In this document: positions 1-6,066 of the stretch, piece after piece
Numbering within the stretch: position 1 is the stretch's first letter
Layout: the number at the start of each line of letters is the position of its first letter
Assembly (NCBI GenBank): GCA_035540935.1
Contig: DATLFS010000019.1
Location: forward strand, 1 to 15,171
Source of the DNA: DATLFS01 sp035540935
GTDB lineage: Bacteria; Actinomycetota; CADDZG01; WHSQ01
Length of the DNA stretch: 15,171 nucleotides
Direction: 5' to 3'
Notes under the pieces: model-generated
Told to the model about the DNA's origin: nothing
Seen by the model: the letters and a program-made list of their open reading frames with translations, nothing else
Databases searched by the model: none
Translations under genes and position numbers: made by a program

Positions 1-1095
1 CCCCAGGCGCGCACCGCGAGAGCCGCTGCCGGCCTGCTGTGGTCGGAGTTCGACAAAGCCACACAGCCGCACGCTCTTGCAACGACGGGTGGAGTTATCA
101 GCCACACCGGCATCGCGGGTCTCACGCTCGGGGGAGGTCTCGGTCACCTCATGCGGAAGCATGGGCTCACGGTGGACAACCTGCTCTCGGTCGACCTCGT
201 CAGCGCCGAAGGGGAGCGCCTGCGCGCCGACGAGGAGACGGAGCCGGAGCTTTTCTGGGGTCTACGGGGAGGCGGGGGCAACTTCGGGATCGCGACGGCA
301 CTCGAATACCGCCTCCATCCGGTAGGGCCGATGGTTCTGGGCGGTCCGATCGCGTGGCCGCTCGAGGACGGTCCGGCGGTGCTGAAGGCGATGAACGAGA
401 TCGCAGCGGACGTTCCGGACGCGCTGGGGATAAGCCCCGCGGTGACTCTCGCGCCACCGGCTCCTTTCATCCCGTTGGACCGCATAGGGAAACCGATGGT
501 CGCCCTCATCCTCGTTTGGGCGGGGGATCCGAGCGAGGGGGAGAAGGTGATCGCTCCCCTGAGGGCGATCGGCTCGCCGTTCGCGGATGCGATCCGCCCC
601 GTTCCGTACCTGTTCATCCAATCGATGCTCGACGCGGGCGCGCCGCACGGACGTCATTACTACTGGAAATCCCATCGCCTGCCCGCCATCAACGACGACG
701 TCATCGAGATCATGATGCAGCGCGTTTCGGTCGCGTCGGCTCCGTTCTGGCAGATGAACGGCTGGGCGGTGGGGGGCGCGGTGACGCGGGTCGACGCCGA
801 CGCGACGGCGGTGGGCCGGCGGGAGGTGGGATTCGATCTGAACCTCATGGCCGCGTGGCCTCCGAACCATCCCGACGGCGACGAACACAGGCAATGGGTG
901 CGCGAGGGATGGGCCGCGCTGGAACCCCACGCCACGGGCGTCTACACGAACTTCCTCTCCGACGAGGGCGCCTCCGGCGTCGAGACGGCGTATGGCGATC
1001 GTCTGTCTCGGCTGCAGGCCTTGAAGGATCGCTGGGATCCGGACAACTTCTTCCGGATGAACGCCAACATCCCGCCGACGTCGCAGCAGGGATGA
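1..1095 (+). CDS. FAD-binding oxidoreductase, berberine-bridge-enzyme (BBE) type, 5'-truncated
   Basis: The reading frame is open from the first base, so the N-terminus (roughly 100 residues in this family) lies outside the window; 364 codons are present. Window codons 30-50 carry the glycine-rich FAD-binding PCMH segment (GGVISHTG... then LTLGGGLGHL), followed by an RKHGL-x3-NLLS stretch typical of the family. The C-terminus has the BBE-domain signature around the RWDPDNFFRMNANIPP stretch, just before the TGA stop. Known family members are flavin-linked oxidases acting on sugars, alkaloids or secondary metabolites with oxygen as acceptor. The position where bicovalent BBE enzymes have the FAD-linking cysteine appears to be Ser34 here, so single covalent linkage or none is likely; the usual histidine attachment site would be in the missing part. 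The substrate cannot be deduced. The gene is followed by a strong hairpin and a convergent HU gene, so it is probably last in its transcription unit. Confidence 0.92.
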   Translation, partial: PQARTARAAAGLLWSEFDKATQPHALATTGGVISHTGIAGLTLGGGLGHLMRKHGLTVDNLLSVDLVSAEGERLRADEETEPELFWGLRGGGGNFGIATALEYRLHPVGPMVLGGPIAWPLEDGPAVLKAMNEIAADVPDALGISPAVTLAPPAPFIPLDRIGKPMVALILVWAGDPSEGEKVIAPLRAIGSPFADAIRPVPYLFIQSMLDAGAPHGRHYYWKSHRLPAINDDVIEIMMQRVSVASAPFWQMNGWAVGGAVTRVDADATAVGRREVGFDLNLMAAWPPNHPDGDEHRQWVREGWAALEPHATGVYTNFLSDEGASGVETAYGDRLSRLQALKDRWDPDNFFRMNANIPPTSQQG

Positions 1096-1158
1096 CTGCC
1101 GAGGTGCGGATCATGCGCCGGGTGCGGCTGGAGTGGCGGGACCGGTGGGGAACTGGCG

Positions 1159-1184
1159 GCGGGCGGCGCCGGAACGCCGCCCGC
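1159..1184. terminator. GC-rich hairpin between convergent genes, possible bidirectional terminator
   Basis: Perfect 10-bp arms (GCGGGCGGCG at 1159-1168, CGCCGCCCGC at 1175-1184) enclose a 6-base loop. It lies 63 bp after the oxidase stop and 14 bp beyond the HU stop. Neither strand shows a T-run after the stem, so this would be a U-less terminator, a form proposed for high-GC bacteria. An alternative 7-bp pairing (GAACGCC 1172-1178 with GGCGTTC 1193-1199) competes with it. The hairpin is seen directly; its role as terminator is inferred from position. Confidence 0.55.
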
Positions 1185-1198
1185 TCGCAGAGGGCGTT

Positions 1199-1492
1199 CT
1201 AGGGCGCCGAGTCTTTGCCGGCGGCGATGTTCTTGAGCTTCGAACCCACGCTCACCTTGACCGTCTTGGTGGCCGGGATCTGCATCTCCTCGCCCGTCTG
1301 CGGGTTGCGACCCGTGCGGGCCGACCGCTGGGCCTGCTCGAAGGACAGGAACCCCGGGATCGTGATCTTGTCCTGGCCGGTCGCGGCCACGTTCGCCACG
1401 ACCTCGTAGAAGCCCCTGAGGGCGCTGTCGACCGACTTCGAGTCCAGTCCGGTGCGCTCGGCGATGGCGCTGACGAGCTCGCTCCTATTCAC
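1199..1492 (-). CDS. hup: HU-family DNA-binding protein
   Basis: A 97-residue histone-like protein. It opens with the family N-terminus (NRSELVSAIAERTG), has the dimer-core GF-x2-F region (residues 47-51), and carries the hallmark DNA-binding arm ARTGRNPQTGEEMQIPATK at residues 58-76, with Pro64 at the tip where HU/IHF proteins intercalate and bend DNA. There is no lysine/alanine-rich tail of the mycobacterial kind; the protein ends NIAAGKDSAP. The GTG start at 1492 is chosen over an upstream in-frame ATG at 1543 because GGGAGG sits 6 bases before it and family similarity begins there. Role: nucleoid compaction and DNA bending as a dimer. It is probably monocistronic, convergent with the oxidase and divergent from the LVIVD gene. 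IHF-like assignment is an alternative, as the two families share this fold. Confidence 0.95.
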   Translation of the reverse strand: MNRSELVSAIAERTGLDSKSVDSALRGFYEVVANVAATGQDKITIPGFLSFEQAQRSARTGRNPQTGEEMQIPATKTVKVSVGSKLKNIAAGKDSAP

Positions 1493-1498
1493 TCGCAA

Positions 1499-1504
1499 CC
1501 TCCC
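1499..1504 (-). promoter_or_regulatory. Ribosome binding site deciding the HU GTG start
   Basis: GGGAGG on the minus strand lies 6 bases before the GTG at 1492-1490. It supports the shorter 97-residue HU over the upstream ATG extension, which would add 17 residues unlike the family. Confidence 0.75.
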
Positions 1505-1508
1505 AGTC

Positions 1509-1534
1509 CGTCGGTTCCGACGAGAATCCTTATC
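1509..1534 (-). promoter_or_regulatory. Candidate HU promoter region with an operator-like palindrome
   Basis: On the minus strand a short AT-rich stretch (GATAAGGATT, 1534-1525) stands out in GC-rich surroundings and could be a -10 element (GATAAG, 1534-1529). No convincing -35 box is seen. Just downstream, at about the expected transcription start, is a 14-base inverted repeat (1509-1522) with perfect 6-bp arms CGTCGG/CCGACG and a 2-base centre. Its position would suit an operator or a 5'-leader hairpin. Both readings are inference from position and symmetry only. Confidence 0.3.
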
Positions 1535-1620
1535 ACACCCCATCCCGCCCCGCCGTGGCGTTACCGGGGCGTGCGGCCTCCGTGCCCGGAAGGGAGGGGG
1601 GCTCGGACGGCGAACTAGGG

Positions 1621-2730
1621 ATGGAGATGCGGAGATTTATCGGGGTTCTGGCGGTGCTCTGTCTGGCACCGGGGGCGCTCCCCGCCGGCGCGACCGGCGT
1701 GGCGAGCGACAACATCGAGTGGGTGCGGACGGTACCGTACGACGCCGGTCTTCCCACCGGCGCTCGCCATGTGGGCGACCACCTCTACGTTGCCGGCTCC
1801 ACCCGGCTCTCGATCTACGACGTCTCCGACCCGCTCGAGCCGGTACGGCTCAGCACGACCCCCTATGCCTTCCAATTCGCCAACGAAGACGTCGACACGA
1901 ACGGCAAGATCCTTCTCTTGTCCGACGATCAGGTCCGCGGGGGCCTGCACGTCTGGGACGTGAGTGACAAGACGCAGCCGACGGAGATAGCCGTGCTGCC
2001 GGGTCTGATCGACCACACCTTCACGTGCGTCCTTGGATGTCGCTGGGCGTACGGCGCTATGGGCTCGATCGTGGATCTCCGCGACCCCGCCAAGCCGGTG
2101 TTGGCGGGCGATTGGGCTCCGGGGATGCAGCGGGGTGACGGCTTCGACACCACCGAGGTCGCACCCGGCCTGGTCGTGACGGCGTCGCGGCAGATCCGGC
2201 TGCTCGACGCCCGCAAGAACCCGGCGAAGCCGAAGCTCCGTGCGCTCGGCATCACGCCGGACGGCCGCCTGATCCACTCGAATCACTGGCCGCGCCGGGC
2301 GAAGGATCGCTTCCTCCTCGTCCAGGGCGAGACGCCCCTGACGCCCCGTTGCAACGAGACCAACGGCGCGTTCATGACGTGGGATGCGTCCAAGTGGAAG
2401 AAGACCCGCTCGTTCACGCTCATCGACGAATACCGCGTGACGAACGGCACATACTCCGACGGTAATCCGGCCCTGAGCGCGTTCGGGTGCACGAACATGT
2501 GGTTCGACCCGCACCCGAACTTCCGCAACGGCGGTCTCGTCGCTTCCGCCTTCTTCGAGCACGGCACCAGGCTTCTCGACGTAGACGAGCGCGGCAGGAT
2601 CAGCGAGGTCGGCTACTTCCTGCCCGCGGGTGGTTCGACGATCGCCTCCTACTGGATCACCGACGAGATCGTCTATTCGATCGACATCGTGCGCGGCATC
2701 GACGTTCTGCGCGTCACAGCTCGGCGCTGA
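1621..2730 (+). CDS. Secreted LVIVD-repeat beta-propeller protein
   Basis: 369 residues from the ATG at 1621. The N-terminus (RRF then a hydrophobic stretch VLAVLCLAPGALPA) is a typical Sec signal peptide with likely cleavage near residues 22-26; Cys14 does not sit in a proper lipobox. The mature part has repeats of the LVIVD type: GDHLYVAGSTRLSIYDVSDP, then GGLHVWDVSDKTQP, GSIVDLRDPAKP and, near the end, GTRLLDVDERG. Each repeat is a strand pair ending in a DVSDP-like turn, as in beta-propellers. Such proteins are common as secreted proteins of actinobacteria, but their biochemical role is unknown. A CVLGC pair and two further cysteines could form disulfides outside the cell. The start is uncertain: ATG 1627 (MRRF) is equally good, and an upstream in-frame ATG (1555) would put 22 extra residues before the signal. 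No clear Shine-Dalgarno is seen. The 3' end overlaps the convergent VWA gene by 17 bp. Confidence 0.88.
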   Translation: MEMRRFIGVLAVLCLAPGALPAGATGVASDNIEWVRTVPYDAGLPTGARHVGDHLYVAGSTRLSIYDVSDPLEPVRLSTTPYAFQFANEDVDTNGKILLLSDDQVRGGLHVWDVSDKTQPTEIAVLPGLIDHTFTCVLGCRWAYGAMGSIVDLRDPAKPVLAGDWAPGMQRGDGFDTTEVAPGLVVTASRQIRLLDARKNPAKPKLRALGITPDGRLIHSNHWPRRAKDRFLLVQGETPLTPRCNETNGAFMTWDASKWKKTRSFTLIDEYRVTNGTYSDGNPALSAFGCTNMWFDPHPNFRNGGLVASAFFEHGTRLLDVDERGRISEVGYFLPAGGSTIASYWITDEIVYSIDIVRGIDVLRVTARR

Positions 2731-4045
2731 CGAAGTCCTCGAGCTGCCGCAGGTTCCTTACCTCGACCATCTTGTCGATCCGCGCGGCGTAGACGGACGC
2801 GGCGGAGTCGCCGGTGTCCCAGTCGCCCGCCGGTTCGGGGCTGAGCCAGTAGACGTGCCGCGCTCGGCCTGCGATCTCGGCCAGCGCCTCGTCCCGCGGC
2901 GTCCGGTAGTTGGTGCGTGCGTCGCCGAGGATCAGAACCGTCGACTTCGGCGACAGCTCTCCGGCGAACCGCGCCGCGAAGTCCTGGAGCGCGGTGCCGT
3001 AGTCGGAACGGCCGTCGGCCTGCACAACGTCGGCCTTCCGGTGCATGTCCTCGACCGCCTCGGCGAAGTCTTCTCCGGAGAACAGCGACGTGATCTCGTC
3101 GACGACGTCGACGAAAGCGAACGATCGGACGCGCTCGAACTGCGCACCGAGTGAGTGAGTGAGCATCAAGGCGAACCTGGCGAAGCGCGCCACGGACCCC
3201 GAGACATCGCAGAGTACGAAGAGCTCCGGGCGATGTGGAGGGCGATGCCGTACCGCCGGCGCGAAGGGAACGCCTCCCGTCGAGAGCGAGCGGCGGATCG
3301 TCCGGCGCATGTCCACGACGCCGCGCTGTGATCGCCGCCGCTTGAGCGCGACGCGGGCGGCGAGCTTCCGCGCCAGCGGGCGGACGGCGCGCCGCATGCG
3401 GACGAGCTCGTCCTGCGTGGCAGAGAGGAAACCCACCTCTTCGAGCGGGGGCCGAACCGCGTAGCGGGCCACCGCCTCGGGCCCCTTCTCGGCCACGGCG
3501 CGCCGCCGCGTCTCCCTCAGCAACGCATCCTTGAACGAGCGCACGCGCCGTTCGAACTCTTCCCGGCGGAGCAGCGCGGCGCGCTCGGAGTCGTCGGGTC
3601 GGGCCGCCGCCCTCAGCGCGTGCCCCAGGACCACCGGCAGGTCGAGCGTGCGCACCACCTGGTAGTAGGAGAACCACGTGCCGGTCGGCGCGCCCTCGAT
3701 GCGGCCGAGCGCTCCCACGCTCCTCACCGCGAGCCGGCGAAGCGCCTCCTCGTCGCCGCCTGCGATCGCCTCGGCCACTTCGTGCATGAGCCCGTCGAGC
3801 GATTCGTCGGCCGGGTCCTCCCGTTCGGGCAGGGCGGTCTGGAAATGGAGGTCGAACAGAAGGTCGAACGCGTCTTGATGCGAGACGTTCTTGCAGAGCG
3901 TCGTTCGGAGCGCGGCCTTGAAGTCGTCGCGGCGCGCCGCGTTGACGTGCTCCAGAGCGCGCATGGCGTCGAGGCCCTCACCGGTGGAGACGGGAACGCC
4001 TGCCTCGCGAAGCGCCCGCTCGAAGCCGAGGAGGCGGTCCAGCAC
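2714..4045 (-). CDS. VWA-domain protein, CoxE-like partner of MoxR ATPase
   Basis: 443 residues. The N-terminal half (1-260) is alpha-helical and arginine-rich, as in the CoxE-like/DUF58-type VWA proteins. The C-terminal half is a von Willebrand A domain with a complete metal-ion-dependent adhesion site: DVSGS at 280-284, the threonine in SDYGTAL at about 351, and the aspartate in LILGDAR at 375. There is no signal peptide or membrane helix, so it should be cytoplasmic. Known role of the family: together with a MoxR AAA+ ATPase it acts as a chaperone that remodels or inserts metal into client enzymes, for example CoxD/CoxE in maturation of CO dehydrogenase. The GTG start follows the MoxR stop codon by one base, so translation is almost certainly coupled. 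No cox structural genes are in the window, so the client is unknown. A short GTGA repeat (3151-3163) lies in the coding sequence. Confidence 0.9.
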   Translation of the reverse strand: MLDRLLGFERALREAGVPVSTGEGLDAMRALEHVNAARRDDFKAALRTTLCKNVSHQDAFDLLFDLHFQTALPEREDPADESLDGLMHEVAEAIAGGDEEALRRLAVRSVGALGRIEGAPTGTWFSYYQVVRTLDLPVVLGHALRAAARPDDSERAALLRREEFERRVRSFKDALLRETRRRAVAEKGPEAVARYAVRPPLEEVGFLSATQDELVRMRRAVRPLARKLAARVALKRRRSQRGVVDMRRTIRRSLSTGGVPFAPAVRHRPPHRPELFVLCDVSGSVARFARFALMLTHSLGAQFERVRSFAFVDVVDEITSLFSGEDFAEAVEDMHRKADVVQADGRSDYGTALQDFAARFAGELSPKSTVLILGDARTNYRTPRDEALAEIAGRARHVYWLSPEPAGDWDTGDSAASVYAARIDKMVEVRNLRQLEDFVSAEL

Positions 4046-4046
4046 G

Positions 4047-4928
4047 TCAGTTGCCCGAGTGCTCGGGCGCGATCTTGAGGTGTCTGCCCGCCTTCTCGAG
4101 ATCGCTTCGGAACTTGAGCAGGACGGGCAGGGTGCGCGCCAGCGTGTCGTCGTCGAGCGTCGAGACGTTCAGGTGGAGGAGCGTTCTCGCCCAGTCGAGG
4201 GTCTCCGCGATCGAAGGTGCTTTCTTGAGCTCCAGGTCGCGGATGCTGCGCACGACCGACACGACCTGCGTCGCGAGGGTCTCGGTGATCTCCGGAACCC
4301 GCGCCAGGACGATCGCGCGCTCACGTTCGAGATCGGGGTAGTCGAGGTGCAGATATAGGCAGCGCCGCTTCAGCGCTTCGGAGAGCTCGCGGTCGTTGTT
4401 AGAGGTCAGCACCACGAAGGGGATCTCGCGCGCGCTCACCGTTCCCAGTTCGGGGACCGTGATCTGCCAGTCGGAGAGCACCTCGAGGAGAAGGGCCTCC
4501 GCCTCGACGTCGAGCTTGTCGACCTCGTCGATCAGCAGGATGACCGGCTCCTCGGAACGGATCGCCCTGAGCACGGGCCGCTCCAACAGGAAGGGCTCGG
4601 AGAAGATGTCCTCCTCGACGTCGCTCCACGACTCGCCGGGACCGGCCTGGATCCTGAGCAGCTGCTTCTTGTAGTTCCACTCGTACAGGGTCTTCGCCTC
4701 GTCGACCCCCTCGTAGCACTGGAGCCGGATGAGCGAGATGCCGAGAGCCGCGGCGATGGCTTTCGCCAGCTCCGTCTTGCCGACGCCGGCGGGTCCCTCG
4801 ACGAGGAGCGGCTTGTCCAGCCGATCGGCGAGCAGGACGACGGTTGCCAGGGCGTCGTCCGATAGGTATCCCACCTGCTCGAGCCGGCGCCTGACCTCTT
4901 CCACGCCGGAGAAACGGTGCCGTCGCAT
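4047..4928 (-). CDS. MoxR-family AAA+ ATPase (CoxD-like)
   Basis: 293 residues from the ATG at 4928. Walker A is GPAGVGKT at 45-52, Walker B ILLIDE at 130-135, sensor 1 the TSNN at 175-178, and probable arginine-finger residues lie in LKRRC at 186-190. The order and the size match the MoxR family. The C-terminal lid (about 205-290) includes the helix-rich segment TLDWARTLLHL. Role by family: ATP-driven remodelling or metal-cofactor insertion with a VWA partner, which is encoded one base downstream. The start is uncertain because no Shine-Dalgarno is seen. An upstream in-frame ATG at 4982 exists, but family similarity begins after 4928, and a TACCAT box lies 6 bases before that ATG, as expected for a leaderless transcript. 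The frame is open further upstream to 5162, but that stretch is antisense to the divergent cupredoxin and looks spurious. Confidence 0.93.
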   Translation of the reverse strand: MRRHRFSGVEEVRRRLEQVGYLSDDALATVVLLADRLDKPLLVEGPAGVGKTELAKAIAAALGISLIRLQCYEGVDEAKTLYEWNYKKQLLRIQAGPGESWSDVEEDIFSEPFLLERPVLRAIRSEEPVILLIDEVDKLDVEAEALLLEVLSDWQITVPELGTVSAREIPFVVLTSNNDRELSEALKRRCLYLHLDYPDLERERAIVLARVPEITETLATQVVSVVRSIRDLELKKAPSIAETLDWARTLLHLNVSTLDDDTLARTLPVLLKFRSDLEKAGRHLKIAPEHSGN

Positions 4929-4934
4929 CGGCGC

Positions 4935-4940
4935 ATGGTA
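4935..4940 (-). promoter_or_regulatory. Candidate -10 box for leaderless moxR-VWA transcript
   Basis: TACCAT on the minus strand (fits the actinobacterial TAnnnT pattern) is followed by 6 bases and then the MoxR ATG. That spacing would place transcription initiation at the start codon and would explain the missing ribosome binding site. No good -35 box is visible. This is inference from spacing and pattern only. Confidence 0.35.
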
Positions 4941-4980
4941 CCGGGAAGGAGAGCGAGGGAGCGGCGGCGAACGTTCCGTC

Positions 4981-5355
4981 ATGCGCCGTCTATCTGTCGC
5001 CGTAGCCGCGATCGCTCTCGCGGCGGTGCTCTCGCCGGCCGCCGCTCGAACGAGCACGCACGAGGTCGCGGCCGCGGGAGGTCCTTTCGGGCCGACGTGG
5101 AGGTGGGATCCGGCTGCCGTCGACGTGGCGCGCAAGGACCGCGTCGTGTGGCGGAATCCCACTTCGACGACGCACCACGTGACCTTCTACGGGGGGCCGC
5201 TCGAGGGCAAGACGCTGCACGTCCCGGCGGGCGGGTCGGCGAAGCTGCGCCTCAAGAAGGCGGGGTCTTACCCCTACCGCTGCGATATCCAGGGTCACTC
5301 CGAGCTCGTCGGCGGCCTCTGCATCGGCCAGTGCGGCGAGATCACCGTCGAATAG
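4981..5355 (+). CDS. Secreted cupredoxin (plastocyanin-like copper protein) without axial methionine
   Basis: 124 residues. An N-terminal Sec signal peptide (MRRLSVAVAAIALAAVLSPAAA) precedes a single beta-barrel of about 100 residues. Copper ligands expected for the family can be placed: a histidine in TTHHVTFY (His65 or His66), Cys101 in YPYRCD, and His106. The usual C-terminal pattern has a methionine a few residues after the second histidine; none is present here. Instead the end reads GGLCIGQCGEITVE, with Gln117 between two cysteines (114 and 118). Gln is the axial ligand in plant stellacyanins, so Gln117 is a candidate, but this is inference. The two extra cysteines may form a disulfide. 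Role: periplasmic or cell-surface electron transfer or copper binding. The gene is divergent from moxR, with a 52-bp gap, and lies 52 bp before the flavin reductase gene. No clear Shine-Dalgarno is seen; the ATG is chosen because the signal peptide starts there. Confidence 0.87.
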   Translation: MRRLSVAVAAIALAAVLSPAAARTSTHEVAAAGGPFGPTWRWDPAAVDVARKDRVVWRNPTSTTHHVTFYGGPLEGKTLHVPAGGSAKLRLKKAGSYPYRCDIQGHSELVGGLCIGQCGEITVE

Positions 5356-5392
5356 ACGAGCTGCCTCCGCGGTAGCGTCTCGCGACCCGACC

Positions 5393-5400
5393 GGAAGGGG
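5393..5400 (+). promoter_or_regulatory. Ribosome binding site deciding the GTG start of the flavin reductase gene
   Basis: GGAAGGGG is followed by 7 bases and then GTG at 5408. The next in-frame start candidates lie inside the conserved fold, so this site fixes the start. Confidence 0.7.
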
Positions 5401-5407
5401 AGCGAGC

Positions 5408-6034
5408 GTGGGCTTCGTCGAGATCGATCCGGCTTCCGAGCTGGAGGGCCGCCGCGGGTATTTCGTGCTGACGTCGCTCGTCGTGCCGCGCCCGATCGCG
5501 TGGATCTCGACGATCTCGCCCGAGGGGCGGCGGAACCTAGCTCCACACTCCTACTTCAACGTCATGTCGGCGCGTCCGATGATCCTGCACTTCACCTCGA
5601 CCGGCGTGAAGGACACGCTCACAAATGTGCGGAACACCGGCGAGTTCGTCGTCAACATCGTCGACGTCGACGTCGTCCGCAAGATGAACGTGACCGCGGC
5701 CGATTTCCCACCCGGTGAGGACGAGTTCGACTGGGCGGGGTTGACCGCGGCTCCTTCGACCGTGGTGAAGCCGCCGCGCGTCGAGGAGGCGAAGGCAGCC
5801 TTCGAGTGCCGGCTCCGCGACGTCGTCTCGATGGGGGAGGGGAACATGGCCTTCGGCGAGGTCGTGCGGATCCACATTGACGAGGCCATTCTGAGCGACG
5901 GCCGCATCGACGTGCGGAAGCTGAACCCGGTCGGACGCCTCGGCGGCTCCGGCTACGTTGAGGTGGCGAAAGGCCTCTTCGAGCTGAAGCGCCCCCGCTA
6001 CGACGACCTGAAGGGGTCGGGCCCACAGCCGTGA
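5408..6034 (+). CDS. Flavin reductase-like FMN-binding split-barrel protein (DIM6/NTAB type)
   Basis: 208 residues from a GTG with a good Shine-Dalgarno. The N-terminal half has the family signature: SLVVPRPIAWISTISPEG (about 23-40), then NLAPHSYFNVMSARP, the FMN phosphate-binding strand, and NTGEFVVNIV (an FVVN-type strand). The C-terminal half includes an FECRLRDVVSMGEGNMAFGEVV segment, again typical. Members are NAD(P)H:FMN oxidoreductases or simple FMN proteins that often supply reduced flavin to partner oxygenases. The fold contains no membrane segment, so it is cytoplasmic. The stop codon (6032-6034) overlaps a possible GTG start of the next gene (GTGA), suggesting coupling with the AidB-like enzyme. 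An orphan role unrelated to AidB is also possible. Confidence 0.9.
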   Translation: MGFVEIDPASELEGRRGYFVLTSLVVPRPIAWISTISPEGRRNLAPHSYFNVMSARPMILHFTSTGVKDTLTNVRNTGEFVVNIVDVDVVRKMNVTAADFPPGEDEFDWAGLTAAPSTVVKPPRVEEAKAAFECRLRDVVSMGEGNMAFGEVVRIHIDEAILSDGRIDVRKLNPVGRLGGSGYVEVAKGLFELKRPRYDDLKGSGPQP

Positions 6035-6066
6035 CACCCGCAGCCGGGCCGTGGTTGACTGCCGCC

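Noticed and set aside
39..1202. A 387-residue plus-strand frame over the FAD oxidase
   Set aside because: Arginine/glycine-rich shadow of the oxidase frame, which itself shows clear FAD and BBE motifs.
3151..3163. GTGA tetranucleotide repeat, possible phase-variable tract
   Set aside because: Only about three units, encoding the ordinary LTHSL helix of the VWA domain; too short to suggest slippage switching.
4929..5162. N-terminal extension of the MoxR frame
   Set aside because: Runs antisense through the cupredoxin signal peptide and core, and lacks similarity to MoxR proteins, which start at the RRHRFSG region.
5659..5677. GTCGAC-type short tandem repeat in the flavin reductase gene
   Set aside because: Explained by the coding sequence for a Val-Asp-Val-Asp-Val run in a conserved strand; no structure beyond that.
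6031..6066. GTG at 6031 as the aidB start
   Set aside because: It gives attractive GTGA coupling, but the 12 extra residues are absent from E. coli AidB, whose N-terminus aligns with ATG 6067. Left as an alternative rather than excluded.
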